This document shows, piece by piece, positions 6,023 to 6,504 of a stretch of DNA of 6,504 nt; the stretch's first letter is position 1; each line of letters starts with the position of its first letter. The notes under the pieces are model-generated. The model searched no databases. It worked only from the letters and a program-made list of their open reading frames with translations, and was not told the DNA's origin. Origin of the DNA: Chloroflexota bacterium (GTDB lineage: Bacteria; Chloroflexota; UBA6077; JACQUR01); assembly GCA_016210245.1 (NCBI GenBank), contig JACQUR010000325.1:1-6504 (forward strand). The letters are read 5' to 3'. The translations under genes were made by a program, and so were the position numbers.

Positions 6023-6077
6023 GTGCTGAGTGAGGGACGCCTCCTCACTCAGGACTCAGGACTCAGCACTCAGCACT
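6001..6077. repeat. 35-bp inverted repeat built of 7-bp tandem units
   Basis: The arms 6001-6035 and 6043-6077 are reverse complements at 34 of 35 positions around a 7-base spacer (GACGCCT). Each arm is five 7-bp units: AGTGCTG twice, AGTCCTG, AGTGCTG (AGTCCTG in the complement of the other arm) and AGTGAGG. CCTCACTC is repeated just outside the right arm (6078-6085). The left arm overlaps the end of the second kinase gene and provides its stop. In RNA it would form a very stable hairpin between kinase and methyltransferase genes and might stop transcription, although no T run follows. Confidence 0.88.
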
Positions 6078-6087
6078 CCTCACTCGC

Positions 6088-6116
6088 TTGTGCGGGTGTC
6101 GAACATCTGCTAGCAT
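6088..6116 (+). promoter_or_regulatory. Candidate promoter for the methyltransferase gene
   Basis: TTGTGC (6088-6093) and TAGCAT (6111-6116) are separated by 17 bases and match the -35 and -10 consensus at 3 and 4 of 6 positions. Transcription would start near 6123, about 40 bases before the ATG at 6162. Its location directly after the strong hairpin repeat fits an independent transcription unit. The hexamers are weak matches. Confidence 0.35.
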
Positions 6117-6161
6117 GCGCTCGGTTCGCGCGTCCCCATCCTCTCCTCCCCGGGAAGAGCC

Positions 6162-6504
6162 ATGCTCGCTGAAGCCAAAGCCATCCACCTCGGCCATCCC
6201 AGCTACGTCTGGCGCCGCGGCCAGGACCGCCGGCTGGCCCAGATTCGGCAGCACGTGGCCCTGGAAGATCGCCGCATCCTGGACGTGGGCTGCGGCCTGG
6301 GCATGTACGTCGCCAGGCTGGCCCAGTTCAGCGACCACGTCTACGGCGTGGACATCGACCTGGAGAAGGTCGTGCTGGCCAGCCCGAGCCTGCCCAACAT
6401 CTTCGAGGCGCCGGCCGAAGACCTTCCGTTCCCCGACGCGAGCTTCGACGTCATCCTGCTCAACGAGGTGCTCGAGCACGTCAACGACGATCGAGCAGCG
6501 ATTC
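6162..6504 (+). CDS. Class I SAM-dependent methyltransferase (partial, C-terminus outside window)
   Basis: The first 114 codons are present; the frame runs off the window end. The fragment has a Rossmann-type SAM-binding core: motif I ILDVGCGLG (39-47), the acidic residue after strand 2 (Asp64 in GVDID) expected to hold the SAM ribose, APAEDLPF (83-90) with the adenine-proximal acidic residue, and motif FDVILLNEVLEHV (95-107). This pattern is of the Methyltransf_11/UbiE-like type, whose members methylate quinones, sugars, lipids or other small molecules. The substrate cannot be told from this part. ATG 6162 is preceded by GGAAGAG (6153-6159), a modest ribosome binding site. It follows a hairpin repeat and a weak promoter, so it is probably not in the kinase operon. 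Confidence 0.9.
   Translation, partial: MLAEAKAIHLGHPSYVWRRGQDRRLAQIRQHVALEDRRILDVGCGLGMYVARLAQFSDHVYGVDIDLEKVVLASPSLPNIFEAPAEDLPFPDASFDVILLNEVLEHVNDDRAAI

Noticed and set aside
6063..6479. Minus-strand open frame of 138 codons
   Set aside because: It lies opposite the methyltransferase, whose forward reading has clear SAM-binding motifs.

Overview
This GC-rich window carries five genes, all on the + strand, plus the 3' end of a mobile intron and three kinds of palindromic intergenic repeat. The strong G/C preference at third codon positions, soluble multi-domain PAS/GAF histidine kinases, and palindromic repeats of the CCCCCTTCCCT/AGGGAAGGGGG type between genes suggest a Chloroflexota-like bacterium. 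That assignment is an inference; no marker gene is present.

Layout. Positions 1-192 look like the 3' end of a group II intron. A domain V hairpin with the AGC triad (52-84) is followed by a long domain VI stem with a bulged branch-point adenosine (A186) and a TAC terminus at 192. The rest of the intron, including any reverse transcriptase, lies upstream of the window. After a short intergenic stretch with TACTAT repeats comes a PLP-dependent class V aminotransferase of the alanine/serine-glyoxylate type (311-1537). A spacer with short TATG-rich tandem repeats (1576-1613) precedes a two-gene operon: a GAF-PAS histidine kinase (1646-3322) and a stand-alone receiver protein (3319-3687) joined by an ATGA overlap.

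A 33-bp inverted repeat (3704-3821) separates this operon from a promoter-like TATAAT and a cluster of palindromes (3833-3898). These precede a second, larger PAS-PAS-GAF histidine kinase (3905-6022 by my start choice; the frame is open from 3845). The two kinases share a gap-free segment of about 138 residues (PAS plus linker) at about 75% identity, so this looks like a locally duplicated sensor module. The second kinase ends inside a 35-bp inverted repeat made of 7-bp units, which supplies its last residues and stop codon. The window closes with the first 114 codons of a SAM-dependent methyltransferase (6162 onward).

How they work together. The first kinase and the receiver form a probable phosphorelay pair. 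The receiver has no output domain, and one of its usual Mg-binding aspartates is replaced by valine. The second kinase has no dedicated regulator in view; the receiver is a possible shared partner. Nothing in the sequence links the aminotransferase or methyltransferase to the signalling genes beyond proximity. I see no clear evidence of an entirely new system. The intron terminus, the operator-like palindromes and the stop-supplying 7-mer repeat are the parts most worth checking.
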